Made by a program: the position numbers and the translations under genes
NCBI GenBank assembly: GCA_020698575.1
Contig: CM036243.1
Span: 15,615,903-15,679,902, forward strand
Reading direction: 5' to 3'
Origin: Bostrychus sinensis
Taxonomy: Eukaryota; Chordata; Actinopteri; Gobiiformes; Eleotridae
DNA length: 64,000 nucleotides
In this document: in pieces, positions 24,538 to 36,053 of the stretch
Layout of the letters: every line of letters starts with the position of its first letter
Numbering within the stretch: the stretch's first letter is position 1
Notes under the pieces: model-generated
What the model was told of the DNA's origin: nothing
Seen by the model: the letters and a program-made list of their open reading frames with translations, nothing else
The model's database searches: none

Positions 24538-25098
24538 AATGTGAGTGAGTGGGGACTTAGCTCTGAGCTATAATCCGGTGTATTTACGGCACTAGCTGCT
24601 GTTCATTAATACACGCTGTCCCATATAAAAAAATAAACACATATGGAAACCCAACTACTGACTACTGGTAGGGAGTAGACTACACTTGTTTTCTGAAATC
24701 GCTGCTCTAAACTAAACACTTTATTAAATATTCATAAAAGAAGGTGTTTAGGGATGTCAGGGTTAACTGATTTTACTATCATTGGTGCTTATAGAATTGT
24801 AGAAGCTACGGTATCTCAAAGAATAGAGCTCAGGATTGTGACGTCACATCAGTGGTCACACAAGCTATTATCAACAGTAAAACAATGGCGCGATTTAGGA
24901 ACTACTCGAGTTAGCATTCACAAAAAAATATTCTGATACTTTAGTGTGTGATAAATAGTCACAAAGAGTGATAAAGCAGCTAAAAATATTGTTTAAAGGT
25001 TTGTTTATTTACATTTTTATTCTGCTGTGACCAATGCTACCCTATGGTATTTTGCTGTGTGTGACCACTCACGAGGCAGATTCACCACACAACGGTCG
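24538..25098. other. Non-coding stretch with a CRE palindrome
   Basis: TGTGACGTCACA at 24837-24848 is a perfect 12-bp palindrome containing the full cAMP-response-element core TGACGTCA. No gene start is recognised nearby. Confidence 0.5.
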
Positions 25099-25150
25099 TT
25101 TCATGACGTAGGTTCCCATTCTTTATATGATGGGAACCTACATCATGAAA
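25099..25150. repeat. 21-bp hairpin with 10-base loop
   Basis: The arms TTTCATGACGTAGGTTCCCA(T) at 25099-25119 and its complement at 25130-25150 pair with a single G/A difference. It may be the core of a palindromic MITE or a transcribed hairpin. The pairing does not extend into the flanks. Confidence 0.85.
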
Positions 25151-26292
25151 CATTGATACTGGGCTGTCAGTGAAATTGATCTCACCGACAACACAGTATC
25201 ACAGTTAACCTGTAAGAAGCAATGCATCAATATTTAATTAAGAGAAACTAAGGAGAAACTTAGGAAAAATAAATCCTGCCTATCCATTGGTCACAAATCC
25301 ACCTCTTCAGCTGCGTTCATCCCAATACAGCAGCCTTTTATAAAGATGTATTGAATTATTAGGTTCAGAAGAGTGATATCAACCATATTGTGGATATTTT
25401 CCACTGATGAGCATGCACTCTGATCCAGTCACTTGCAACCCCAAATGGGAACAAGCAGAATTAGAAGAATTAATTAATTAATTAATTAACAAGAAGAATT
25501 AATGAATGCTGTTACCATAAGGCACAGCTGAAAAAATTTGACCAAGTCAATTTTCTGCCCAAATTCTTTTCTTTCCATAATACTAGTGTCTGCCATTGTA
25601 CACATCTGTCTATTAGATGCTTCCAACAATCATTACTATTAGAGCCATCAGTTGAGGTCAGATGATTATTTGCCTCTATGATGTACTGCATTATTAATAA
25701 CATTTACACTATTTCCATTGAACTCAGCATTAATGCACCAAACACCAAAGTGCACACACAGATCTTTCAACACAGAGAAGAACTCCTCTCCCTGTGCCTG
25801 ACTAGAATTTAATGAGCAGTGAGTGTCTTATAACGTACGGCGCCGCTCTGTTGGCACCCAGAACAAAATGATGGCCAGGCATATGAGAAAGGAAAAATAA
25901 ATAAGTGCCTGAACTGTGAAGATATAAGAAAGATATTAAACTTTGAGTCATATTGTGATGGCATCATATCACCTATACACCGGATAAATGTTCATGAAAC
26001 ACTGAATTCTATAAGTTTGTTTCTTTCACTTAGTTGCTATAATGACAGCTTTGCACACCATTAATTCTGTAAAACCTCAGATTCATTATATGTGCTTAAT
26101 ATTTGTTGACTGAAAGTGTCATTAAAGTTTTATTGATTTACCTGTCCATTATTTGGGGTTTGGAATCATGACTAGCCATTCACAGTGTGTTTCTGATTAC
26201 TAACAAAGTGTATCCTATACAATATAGAAGCATGAAATGACCAGCGTGGTACTATTTTTGTGCTGCTACTTCAAAATATGATTACACAAGTA
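25151..26292. other. Non-coding stretch with an (AATT)n tract
   Basis: (AATT)n at 25468-25489 is flanked by AGAAGAATT on both sides. No gene is seen. Confidence 0.5.
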
Positions 26293-26400
26293 GAAGTCAT
26301 ACACGCAGGGCTTGACATTAACTTTTTCTCTCACTGGCCACTGTGGCTAGTGGTTTTCAACAGGTGCTAGCCACAGCTCTTTTTCACTAGCCACAACTGC
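26293..26400 (+). mobile_element. hAT-type transposon end fragment
   Basis: CAGGGCTTGACATTAACTTT followed by CACTGGCCACTGTGGCTAG and repeated CTAGCCAC words resembles one terminus of a widespread animal hAT family. The other end was not found. Confidence 0.45.
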
Positions 26401-26674
26401 CATATTTTTTTCTGTTACATAATAAAAATAAGCCCATATTACTATGAAAATTCAAATGACAAAGCTGCATTCAGCGTATTCTGGTGTTTTATGGAAAAAC
26501 CAACAAGAATCGACCATTTTTGTTTTGCTTACAGGTCACTGGTGCCCTGCTGATTGGTTACTCCACCTGTCATTGTTCCATTTGTGCAAAGGAATATCAG
26601 ACTAACTTCTTTGTATAGAATAGGAAAAGAGTTTGTCTGGCCGGTTACTTTGAGCTGTTCCCATGCATAGCTAC

Positions 26675-26738
26675 ATGGAGGGGGTTGCATCAGGAAGGAC
26701 ATCCAACATAAAAACCTATGCCAAATCAATACATATAT
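26675..26738 (+). mobile_element. SINE tail fragment
   Basis: GGTTGCATCAGGAAGGACAT followed by CCAACATAAAAACCTATGCC resembles the 3' part of a fish tRNA-SINE. The same family has a fuller copy at 54190-54350 (GATGATTGCATCAGCAAG). Confidence 0.6.
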
Positions 26739-26793
26739 ACAGTATAGAAGGCAGATTGCTATTTTTCTATTGAAACCGAGGAAGGCTGAAAAG

Positions 26794-27189
26794 TAGGTGT
26801 TTAACGATACAGTAAATCAATGTCTTGATTTTTTATTCCTACGATACAATTATATCGATACACATCACCTTCTATCAAATCATATTGTTTTTTAGAAAGT
26901 GTATATCAATAAACATGGGGAAAAAATATATAATATTGGAAATATCAAAATTAGAAATTTGCAATTTTAAATAAAACTGGACATAATCAACCCTGGCCAC
27001 AATGCTACATTTGAGAGTAAACTTTTATGATTTTTGGCAAAAAGGTGCTATATCGATTATTGATATGAAGGTGTTGAATTGTATCGAATCGTATTGTTCC
27101 AAATGAGCCAATATTGTTCTTGAATTGTATCAAAACAATTCTAATTGATACATATCGTATCATTGCCAAAACGTATTGTTACACCGCTA
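26794..27189. mobile_element. hAT-type MITE (396 bp)
   Basis: The left end TAGGTGTTTAACGATAC and the right end TATTGTTACACCGCTA are imperfect inverted repeats of the GTGTAACGATAC type. The interior is rich in ATCGATA/TATCGTAT words. The flanks CTGAAAAG (26786-26793) and CCAAAAAG (27190-27197) agree at 6 of 8 positions, compatible with an aged 8-bp target duplication. No transposase. Confidence 0.7.
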
Positions 27190-27663
27190 CCAAAAAGGAA
27201 AGAAGATTTACTTTGTGTTCACTGATGAACTAAAATACAAAAGTCTTTTTTCACAGGATTCATCAGAGCAGATATGCTAAAAACAAATACTTTATTATTT
27301 TTTATTTTATTTATCTTGCTAACAAACCAACACCAACCAAAACAGAGCATCCTTGTTGGAGGTACTGTATTCTATATAGTTGATGTTTATTTGCTCTTAC
27401 TTATGTACTGGCTAGAACCATGTACACTGGGCTGTGAGGGAGTATTTTCAGTTGTTAAGTCATGTGGCATGTTAACAGAGCTATTTTGTGTCTGAGATTG
27501 TAACAGATTAAATACATTGTTATTTGATTTTTTCCCCCCTCAGACATTATTTTTAAAAATTGTTACCGGGCTGCCAGGCTTATGGTATGCAGTACTAGCT
27601 TACACAACACAGCTGTATGTGCTTTGATACTTAAGAACTGCAAATCTTAGCTCCTCCCCAGAG
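27190..27663. other. Non-coding stretch, nothing recognised
   Basis: No gene or bounded repeat is seen. Confidence 0.5.
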
Positions 27664-27786
27664 ACAGTAGGCAGTATACAGTATACAGTATACAGTACAT
27701 GGTATACAGTATAGAGTATACAGTATACAGTACATGGTATACAGTATAGAGTATACAGTATACAGTACATGGTATACAGTATACAT
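27664..27786 (+). repeat. 35-bp minisatellite, about three copies
   Basis: The marker ACATGG occurs at 27697, 27732 and 27767, exactly 35 bases apart, in near-identical units built from smaller GTATACA blocks. The minus-strand open frame over it is an artefact of the repeat. Confidence 0.9.
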
Positions 27787-28449
27787 GCCCTTGGAGAACA
27801 AACAGAATAAACCTTTCATCGGCAGATCACTCTGATGATTGGCCATCATCAGATTGTCAATGTACAGTTGACAAAGTGGTCTGGGTGGAAGAAACTACAG
27901 TTGTATAGTGATGTTGTAAATCTATGGATCCCTAGATCCATAGATCCTAGAGTTTGATAGTGTAGATTTTGGTCTGTAATTTCTGAAATAAGTTGTTTTT
28001 ACAACTTTGCAATTCACAGTAGTCATTGGTTGATTAATCCTACTGTATTTTTCAGGGTTAAACACAACTCACAAGTGATAATGTTAATTTTCTTTGCAAT
28101 TAAAAGCTTAAGGTTAGTAATTCCTGAAAGGCTTTGGCTAATGAACATGACAGTTAGAGGTTAGACCATGTGTTAACATTTCTAATGAGCCAGCATGCTT
28201 ATCTTAGCAACAATTTTAAGTAATGCCACATTTAAAAGAACTGCAATACAGAAATTAAACAACTTTGATCATATGTCAGTGATGCATTTGACATTTGATT
28301 TGAGTTTTTAAACTTGAGAAGTTCCTCGGTTTCCAAGGACCACAGGAGTTTATGTTGTTATTGTGCATATTTAAATTACAGATTGCTGCAGCATGATATT
28401 ATACATTTTTTTACTCTTCACTCTTTTTGTGGATATTTCCAATTGATAA
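27787..28449. other. Non-coding stretch with a small hairpin
   Basis: CTATGGATC (27922-27930), loop CCTA, GATCCATAG (27935-27943) is a perfect 9-bp stem. No gene is seen. Confidence 0.5.
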
Positions 28450-29085
28450 TACATGTTGTCCATAAAGTCTCTTTACAATTAATATATATTAATATATTAC
28501 AAAGGCAATTGATGAGATATATTAATTAGATTTGTTCTATGTACTCAGTGGTTATGAAAGTTTTTAATCACATACATACTGCTGCCAGACAGTTACAGCT
28601 CCCACGTTCAACAGTACACAAGGTCCTACTCCAGAACTGGCAATTGTACGCTTACAAAGTGTAACTCTTACAGCCTGCACTCGAGCTCAATGATAAACCA
28701 AGACCAAAAGAGTTTGCAGGTAACAAACTGGAACCAATTTCTGAGGATGAAACTTTCCTCACCCAAGTTTGTTTTAGTGATGAGGTAACCTTTCATGTTT
28801 CACATAATGTGAGAATCTGGGGTCAGAACAGCCCCATGTGACTCAGGAACTTCACTGGCATCATCCAAAGGTGAATGTGTGCTGTGGGATCACCAGTGAT
28901 GAGGCTCTGTTACAGCGAACATGGCAAGAAATCCAGTACCGTCTTGATGTGCTTCGTGTAACTAATGGTGCCTATAGAGGTGTATTAAATGAGGCAAAAA
29001 CTTCAATATCTATTCCTCATTTTGTAATAATTTCCACATATTTGTCTGTTCATTTGCTTTTGTAAAAAAAAAAAAAAAAATCCTA
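28450..29085 (+). pseudogene. Broken mariner-family transposase (IS630/Tc1/mariner superfamily)
   Basis: From 28611 one frame reads TVHKVLLQNWQLYAYKV, a stop, then NDKPRPKEFAG and VCFSDEVTFHVSHNVRIWGQ (up to about 28838). These are typical of the middle of transposases with the CFSDEATFHVSG...NVRIWG signature. The frame then shifts to HHPKVNVCCGIT, and an internal deletion joins it to LLQRTWQEIQYRLDVLRVTN near the C-terminus. The later catalytic DDE residues are lost and stops interrupt the frame, so it is dead. TTGTCCATAAAGTCTCTTTA near 28455 may be the left terminal repeat. I know this transposase type mainly from arthropods. Confidence 0.75.
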
Positions 29086-30639
29086 TTAAACCCATAACTG
29101 CACATGTCCATGATACTGGCTTGTAGTTTATTGTCAATTCAGTAGTGTGGTGTACTTCTGAGAGTTTTTGTTGTTTTGTTGTCCGGATGGTGATATTTCA
29201 GACAAATGCTTATGGGAAAATAGCCTTTTTATAAAAACATCTTTCTACACGCAGACTTGGCCTTAGATCAAGGACAACAAAACTAATCCCTAAAACGTGG
29301 TTTAAAAATGTAAAGACAGCAAAAAGAAAAACAAAATGGCTCTCACATGTAATTCTACTTTGAAGAAGCGGGAACAGTTTGAAGCAAGAAAAGTAAAGTA
29401 CAAACATTCTGTCGCTGACAAGACAACAGATGCATCCTTCAAACACTTTGCCTCCTTTGGCTATAACTTAATTATAGCTGCAGTCCCATATACATCACTC
29501 TCTTCAGTGGCTCATGTCTTTTACCAAAATGAAGAAAACCTCGCGGCCCTAAAATAGAAGAGTGGTCCTTCACCCTTCTGCTTCAATCACAGCTCCTCAA
29601 CCCGACGGCGCGAGAGGAAAACTTTTGAAGTCTTTTAGGGAGAGTATGCCAGCACAGGACTGACCACAGAACACCTGTCATCAGCCAGGTATCACATACT
29701 GAGGCAGATGAAGTTTACCTTTCTGTCTCCCCTGTGGATGCTGCAGTCTGATCCAGTTAGTGCAGCACAAGGTAACATCCACCACTCTGATCCCACAAGG
29801 TGTGTTCTATGGATGACATCCCAGAGTGCCCCTGGTGTATGATGCCAGGACATCAGTGTGATTGGACAGGAAATCAATGACTCACGGTGAATGGATCTAA
29901 GAAGAAGCAAACTAAAACTTTAGACACGCAATTACAATGTCTATAGGTGCATTTCCACTAGGACAATACAAGAGGCATTGGGTTAGTACTGTTTTGTTTT
30001 TGTTTTTTTTCTTAAACCAACACTTTGTAGTATTTGGACCTAAAATAATGTTTCAAAGATCGTTTAAATGGTGGCTGTAGATATTTCTGAACAGGGAAAG
30101 CAACAAAGCCACTTGTACGAAGACTTGAGGAAAAAGTCAGTTTGTTTGAATGTGATGTGATTTGTTTTTCTTTGTTGACATCACTCAACAAAGAAAAAAA
30201 AATCACAACACAATAAATTGTTTTATCTCAAATATATTAACACAACTTTTGCTTACACTTGTGTGATGTCAGTGTTTACGCAGCAGATGCCGGCCTCCTG
30301 GACTTCTTCTTTGCTGTTGAACCAAATTGCCCCTGACTGCAGTAAGCTGTGCCACTCCAATGGCAGCTTTAATGGATCGATACACTAACACTACTGAGAT
30401 GGAAAGTGTTTCAACTCAACCAGGTGCAATTGAAGTGCACTTAAAGATAGTTCAGTATCAACAGCGAGGTGTGATGGTGGATGTGCGGAAAATGTGCCCT
30501 TATTTTACGTGACAAAAACATTTCTTGTTTCAAATTTGGTGTACAAGTTACACTTTAAAGAACTCCGGCACACACCTGAACATCATTCCTCTGTTTGGAC
30601 CTTTACATTGGCCCTTTAAGCTGCTGAGTTTACTGAGAT
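29086..30639. other. Non-coding stretch, no gene assigned
   Basis: An open frame at 29336-29557 and donor-like CCAG|GTATCA and CAAG|GTAACA words near 29680-29770 are suggestive only. No domain is recognised. Confidence 0.4.
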
Positions 30640-30895
30640 TGCTCTCGAGCTTCATAAAGCACTGAATGACCTGGCTCCACCATCCTTTTCTCTCTTGTTC
30701 ACTCTTTATCAGCCTGCTAACGGAATTTTGCTTGTTCCCAGAATGGAATCAAAATCTGGCGGATGCTGCTTTTAGTCAGTGTGCCCTGAAACGGTAGAAC
30801 AGGCTGCCAGATGACCTGAGATGCGCTCCTAATCTTATCACTTTAAAGAATAGGCTCAAAACATTCCTCCACAGCCAGCCATTTTATTAGTTTTA
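30640..30895 (+). mobile_element. LINE fragment, C-terminal part of ORF2-like protein
   Basis: Frames read ALNDLAPPSFSLLFTLYQPA, then LLVPRMESKSGGC, then QAARRPEMRS-type sequence and LKNRLKTFLHSQPFY. This is the pattern of the end of reverse-transcriptase proteins of L2/CR1/Rex-like non-LTR elements. Frameshifts and stops show decay. A GT run follows at about 30917-30930. Confidence 0.65.
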
Positions 30896-33499
30896 TCCAA
30901 AGCCCTTGTGTAAAAGTGTGTGTGTGTGTATAAGTGTTGTTGGGAGAGTTTGTTTGTGTCTTCCAGAGAGAGGGAAGAGGCCGGCTTAATCTCGTGTCAT
31001 GCTTTTTGGCTCAGCGTTTCGCCTCGGCACTGTTGTTTCTCATGCGAAGCTCAGTGAATATACTGTTTGGTGAATACATTAGTGGTGTACAGAGTTGGAA
31101 AGTAAGAAGTAAAGGTACTGGTGCTTCAAAACAATATTACTCATGTAGATGTAAAAATACAACAAATATAATTACTCCAGTAAAAGTCATCAGGCTTTGA
31201 ATGTAAAATTGACTTTTACTGTTATTTTGTTATTAAAAGACTTCATCTACTGCAACTACTACTATTAAACTACTATTCAGTACCCTAACCAGGTATCAAA
31301 CCTATGACCTTCTGGTTATCATATCACTAATATCACTATCATATACTCCTGCTCATTTAAAAATGTTAAAAACTTAACTAAAACTTTTTTTTCAACAAAA
31401 CAAAACGTTTTTTTGTGTGAAAATGTCCTCCAAATCCCCTTCCTGATGCAATCCTCCTAACAGACTTTACCTGCAACATTTTTCCTTGAGTTCCGCTCAT
31501 ACTGCATTCAATTGCACCCTTTCAAACTGTCAAACTGGCCTCTCACAAGTGTTGACCACATCCTAAAAAGTCCTTACAGAGTTTGAGCAGTCTTTAAATA
31601 CAGAAAAATGTAATGAGTGTCACTGAGTTCAGTCCACTTTTATTTATTTGAGACAATGCATCCCGATACTTGCTCTGGTCTACTTAAACTCAGTGCTGTC
31701 CCTTAAACTCTGTCGCATGACGTCAGTAGAAAACAGAAGATGTTGTCTTGCTGATACAGCTCCAGTTTGTCCCATCAACCTAAAACATACACAAGAGGCT
31801 AATCCTCCAGCTCCTGACCAGGATCCTGGCTCAAGATCTGGAGAAGGGTCCCAGGCGCTGCACCACAGTCAGCCCGCTGCTCCTGACAGGTTTCCCCAGT
31901 GGCACTGAAGGATGGGTCCAGTGAAGAGAACAAATTTCCCTACAGGGACAATAAAGTCCAAAAGTGTAGCCTGTTTAGTTCTCAAACAGGCGCAGATGAT
32001 TATCTGGCTGGACTGGGCCGAGGCACTGCACTCACAATCTCACCCACTCTAAATTCCCATTAACATACCAGATTTGCATATGATGCTGATTTTAAAACAG
32101 CACACACAATTTAACACCTTTTCTTAGGCCCGGGGAGTATAATGTCGTTAATGAATCGCCTGACAAAGAGCAAAAGCAATTAAATTGTTTGGTATAAATA
32201 TTTCTTTTGCAATTGTCAAGTATGTTTTGAAAGAACTTCCAGTGCATCTGGACATGTAGTAGCAACATGTACTGTATATTCACCTCCCTATAATTGGACA
32301 CAGAAAGCAGCTGCAAAACCCAGAGCAACTAATAAAGCCAAGCCAAGAATGTTTTCATACTTACCAAAGGAACACCCAGGAAGTGAAAAATATTTTTTTT
32401 TACAATTTCATTTGAAATTTAAACAGCCATGTCTGTGCTTTGAATTATTTATAATCAAATTTGTAAATCACATGTAGTCTGTTGGACTTTTTAATAACAA
32501 GAAATATGTGCATAATTATTCTACTAAAGCTCAACAACATAAGATCTTTCCTGTCTCAGTGCCATTATTTAAGTAGGTCATGTATTTGCAAGGTGATTTT
32601 TCCCATGTACTGTATTTTGTGTGCTTTTTGTTCTAAATCACTATGATCTAGTTTTTTCAATGAACATTCATTTTACAAAAATACAATCGCAGTCTCACGC
32701 AGTGCACTTGGTAGTGTCTGCATAAAACTTAAAAGCGAAAATACACGATGAGCCAGTTGGTGCAGTGAATCTTTGTCATATTTTGCCTTGTTACAGAACT
32801 TCTCCCTCCTGTTGCTGAGGGGCTTTAGTCTGGGGCTTAAGAAGACAGTGGGTGTTCAGATAAGTGTTGACTCAGCTCTATGACCTCTCTGGCGATGGTC
32901 GTTACTTGCTGTTTGGTGTGTTGGATTGCATTATTCAGCAAAGTGTCCCTGGTATTTTATCGGTCTTGTGTTTCTGCACTGACTGTGGCACGGGTCTCAA
33001 ACAACAAGTTATCTTTCAACACTTTTTGGAGCTTTGGGCACACTTTGGCTTAAAGTATATTGGTGACTTTATGCAGGACTGTGCAAAATCAATACAAAAA
33101 AAAAAAAAAAAAAACATTAGGTTGGTTTGTTTATTTTATGCTGTTAGCAAGATCACTCGAAACATAATAGACACATTTCAGTTACTATTTGTCCTGTGTA
33201 ACATTGAAATTAAGAAATGTAAATTTTGTTTTGTTCGGCTTATACGCCAATTATAGACGCTAATTGCAACATTTCATTAGACAGCTAAACGTTCACACAT
33301 TTGCCAATATTATCAAACCAGGCTCTGATAATACTCACTTGTGATCAAGTGGTTGTCAGTTGCCAAACTTGTCTTGATTATTCTTAATTTGCGATGTTTG
33401 GTGGCTAGCGCTAATTGCTCCAGTAAAAATGTATCATTGTCTTTTTAACTTCCACTACCAGTCTTTGGAACACAAACTCTCTATTTTCTTACACCCCTA
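30896..33499. other. Non-coding stretch with minor repeat relics
   Basis: At about 31088-31215 GAGTTGGAAAGTAAGAAGTAA followed by AATTACTCCAGTAAAAGTC resembles the arms of the hAT-like element at 45247-45963. At 31930-31955 AAATTTCCCTACAGGGACAA is a retroposon-tail-like sequence. An A run lies at about 33098-33115. No gene is seen. Confidence 0.4.
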
Positions 33500-33610
33500 G
33501 AAGTCTCTGTGGCTCAATAGAAAGAACATTTACGCCTGAACTAAAGGTCCATGTCTGGTCCCTATATCTTTAACACTGCAAGATCTGCACTCTCATAGTG
33601 CTCAGTCATT
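33500..33610 (+). mobile_element. tRNA-derived SINE remnant (family A)
   Basis: TCTCTGTGGCTCAATAGAAA has an A-box-like part. ACGCCTGAACTAAAGGTCC is the family core. Confidence 0.55.
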
Positions 33611-34864
33611 CTGGAGTCTTTGTCATTATTCCTTATATTTATGTTCTTTTATCTGACTTTGGCGAGCTGATGGTAGTAAGGACCTGGGTGAAGATAAACA
33701 CTTCTGGAAACATCTGGTGGATTGTGATTGATTCCTTGGATCAGCATAACCATAATGAGATCCCTTCAATCTCCTGTGTGATTGATTTTCAACAACACTG
33801 TCAAGCGCCTCTTTCAGAGCCAGTGCTAATTTAAAACAGATGGCTTCACCTTTTTTTTTGGCAGCCACCTTAGAACGCGCAGTGCCATTAAAAATAAAGC
33901 TACTGTTTGTATACATTACAGTGGTCCACCGGGAGTGTCTTTGTCCTCGCAACGACCCATTGATTACTTGTCAAATGCCAACAGAGAATGTACTGCACAA
34001 GTCTGGAGGTCATCTCATCTTAGAGGCCTCATCAGATGAAGCTCTAAGTTATTACACTTGGATATACACAGTGTTCAAACAGCGTGTGTGGTATCTTCAT
34101 ATTTGGGCTAATTGGCAGGTATATCAATATCAAAGAGGCGCTACAGTACAAGAATGAAAGACTAGCTGCTAATGACGGCGCTAAAATATGCCAAAAGGTT
34201 CAAATACAAAGGAGTTTCACAGAACTGGAATCCATTTTTGTGAAGTCTTCAGTCACGGCAAACCCTAAAAGAATAACTGAAGAATCAGGACAAGTTTGAA
34301 AACATTCACTTCTGTGGCGTAATTATCGCTAATTAAGTCATGGGGGAAAAAAACACTTTGAACATTATCTCTTTTTTAACATAAAAGTCTGTGCAAGCTC
34401 GCCGCCATTAGGAAACACACAGATAAAGGCACTTGAGCAGTCAGCAAGACGCCTCACAGCTCCGCCAGGCTCTCCCTCTGGGTGCTAGATATCTTGTACT
34501 GTTGCAGCCCAAACTGTGTGATTGAGAAGAGCGGCTCAGTGAATACAGATATATTTACTTAGAGACTTGCTCTGTCCAATAGGCATTGTGTCTCCAAAGT
34601 TGAGCTAGCGTTGATCCACAAAACGTGCTAAATGATTAAAGAGCAAGCATTTCCCCCACAACATGTCGACACTCCAAGCCAAAGGGCGAACCCTGAACAG
34701 GAGAGACAGGCTGTGTGTGTTTGTGAAGGAATCGAGGACACATTCTACCAGCTGCGCAAAACAGAAAAAAATCTGCTCCAAAACCAGCCTTAAAAATAAT
34801 AAATAATGCACCATGTATTAGTAGTACCTTATGTAAGTACTTGCGATAATCTAGTTTGACCGCC
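33611..34864. other. Non-coding stretch, partly enhancer-like
   Basis: Opposed open frames at 33626-34157 lack domains. The part at 34300-34560 is non-repetitive, with TAATTATCGCTAATTAAGTC near 34320, and may be conserved non-coding sequence. Confidence 0.35.
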
Positions 34865-35004
34865 AGTCAAAATCTTTATTAGCTTAACATAATAAAAATA
34901 TTTCTTGTAGGATGTTCTAGCCAGAAATAGAGGCGGCTTCAGGCTCCTGCACCAGCCTGAGCATTATCCATGAGCAAAGGATGAGAAATCATTATTAAGT
35001 ACAC
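34865..35004. repeat. Duplicated module, copy 1
   Basis: AATCTTTATTAGCTTAACAT, GCCAGAAATAGAGGCGG, CTTCAGGCTC and ATTAAGTACAC occur in the same order in copy 2 about 1.05 kb downstream. Confidence 0.75.
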
Positions 35005-35916
35005 AAAATTCCATAAAAGTTTGCTTATAATGTAAATAAAAACAAACAACAATGATTTTATTAGATTATATTTTATTCACAAGAGGGCAGTGAATAAATG
35101 GCGAGATGATGTTAATATTGATGAAAATCTTAATACCCTCTCCTTATTTTGAGTTTTATTATTACTATTGCTATTATTTTAATGATTGTTGTTGTTGTTA
35201 TTTTGCTGTTATTCAGTTGTTTTTCTTTATTATACTCAATATCCAAAATCACACGACTAAATTTTGCCACCTTCTACTTTTTCTAGATACCCTGCTTGCT
35301 CCATACCATTATTGATTCATTTACCCATTAATAAAATACAATACTTACATGACATAAAATTATTATCTTATTGTATTGCCTTGCATAGTTGTGTACTGTT
35401 TTGTTTATCAAGCATTTGTCTTCATTACTTATTAAAAAAAACTATTTATATAATATAGGATAATACTGAAATTAAGGTGATATAAAGCATTTTATAACAT
35501 GATGATTTAATAATCAGAATATGAAGAAAGTTGTCTTTCCTGTTTTGATATAATATAAATATATTGTTAGTTTGGGGATTAATTGAAATGCAAAAGTAAG
35601 TCATAAAATATGATATATATAAAATACTTATGATATATTTTTTATATCAGTATATTATAGCCTAATAAAAATGGCCTTATTTGTCTTACACTCCTAAAAA
35701 CAATATACTATCAGGTGTGGAAGCAGATATTTTACCATTTCATAAGAATTTTCATTTTGAATGCAATGGCAGCAACACATAAAACAAATAGAGATAAGGT
35801 CAAAAAAAGGCGGGAAACATAGTTGTATGCAATTTACAGTAGAAACCACTGCTTGCTGTTTTTATATACATTTAATATATTTCCCCAAATTTCTTAGAAT
35901 TTGGTAGCTGGACCCA
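35005..35916. other. AT-rich spacer between the duplicated modules
   Basis: Strongly AT-rich with ATT/TTG low-complexity runs near 35155-35215. No gene. Confidence 0.5.
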
Positions 35917-36053
35917 CATCAGAATCTTTATTAACTTAACATGACACAAATATTTTTTGCAGGAGCCAGAAATAAAGGCGGTTTTAGGCTCAAAGACTGA
36001 AAACATCAGTCTGAGCTATACCCAGTGAATGGAAAATCAATATGAAGTACATG
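35917..36053. repeat. Duplicated module, copy 2
   Basis: AATCTTTATTAACTTAACAT, GCCAGAAATAAAGGCGG, TTTTAGGCTC and ATGAAGTACAT correspond to copy 1 with scattered differences. Confidence 0.75.

Noticed and set aside
27631..27849. Tyrosine-rich 72-codon minus-strand frame
   Set aside because: A translation of the 35-bp minisatellite.
31780..31920. Open frames with proline- and glutamine-rich reading on plus
   Set aside because: Downstream sequence looks like a retroposon tail (CCCTACAGGGACAATAAAG), with no splice or domain evidence.
33626..34157. Opposed ~105-codon open frames
   Set aside because: No domain on either strand. Low stop density on both strands points to composition, not coding.
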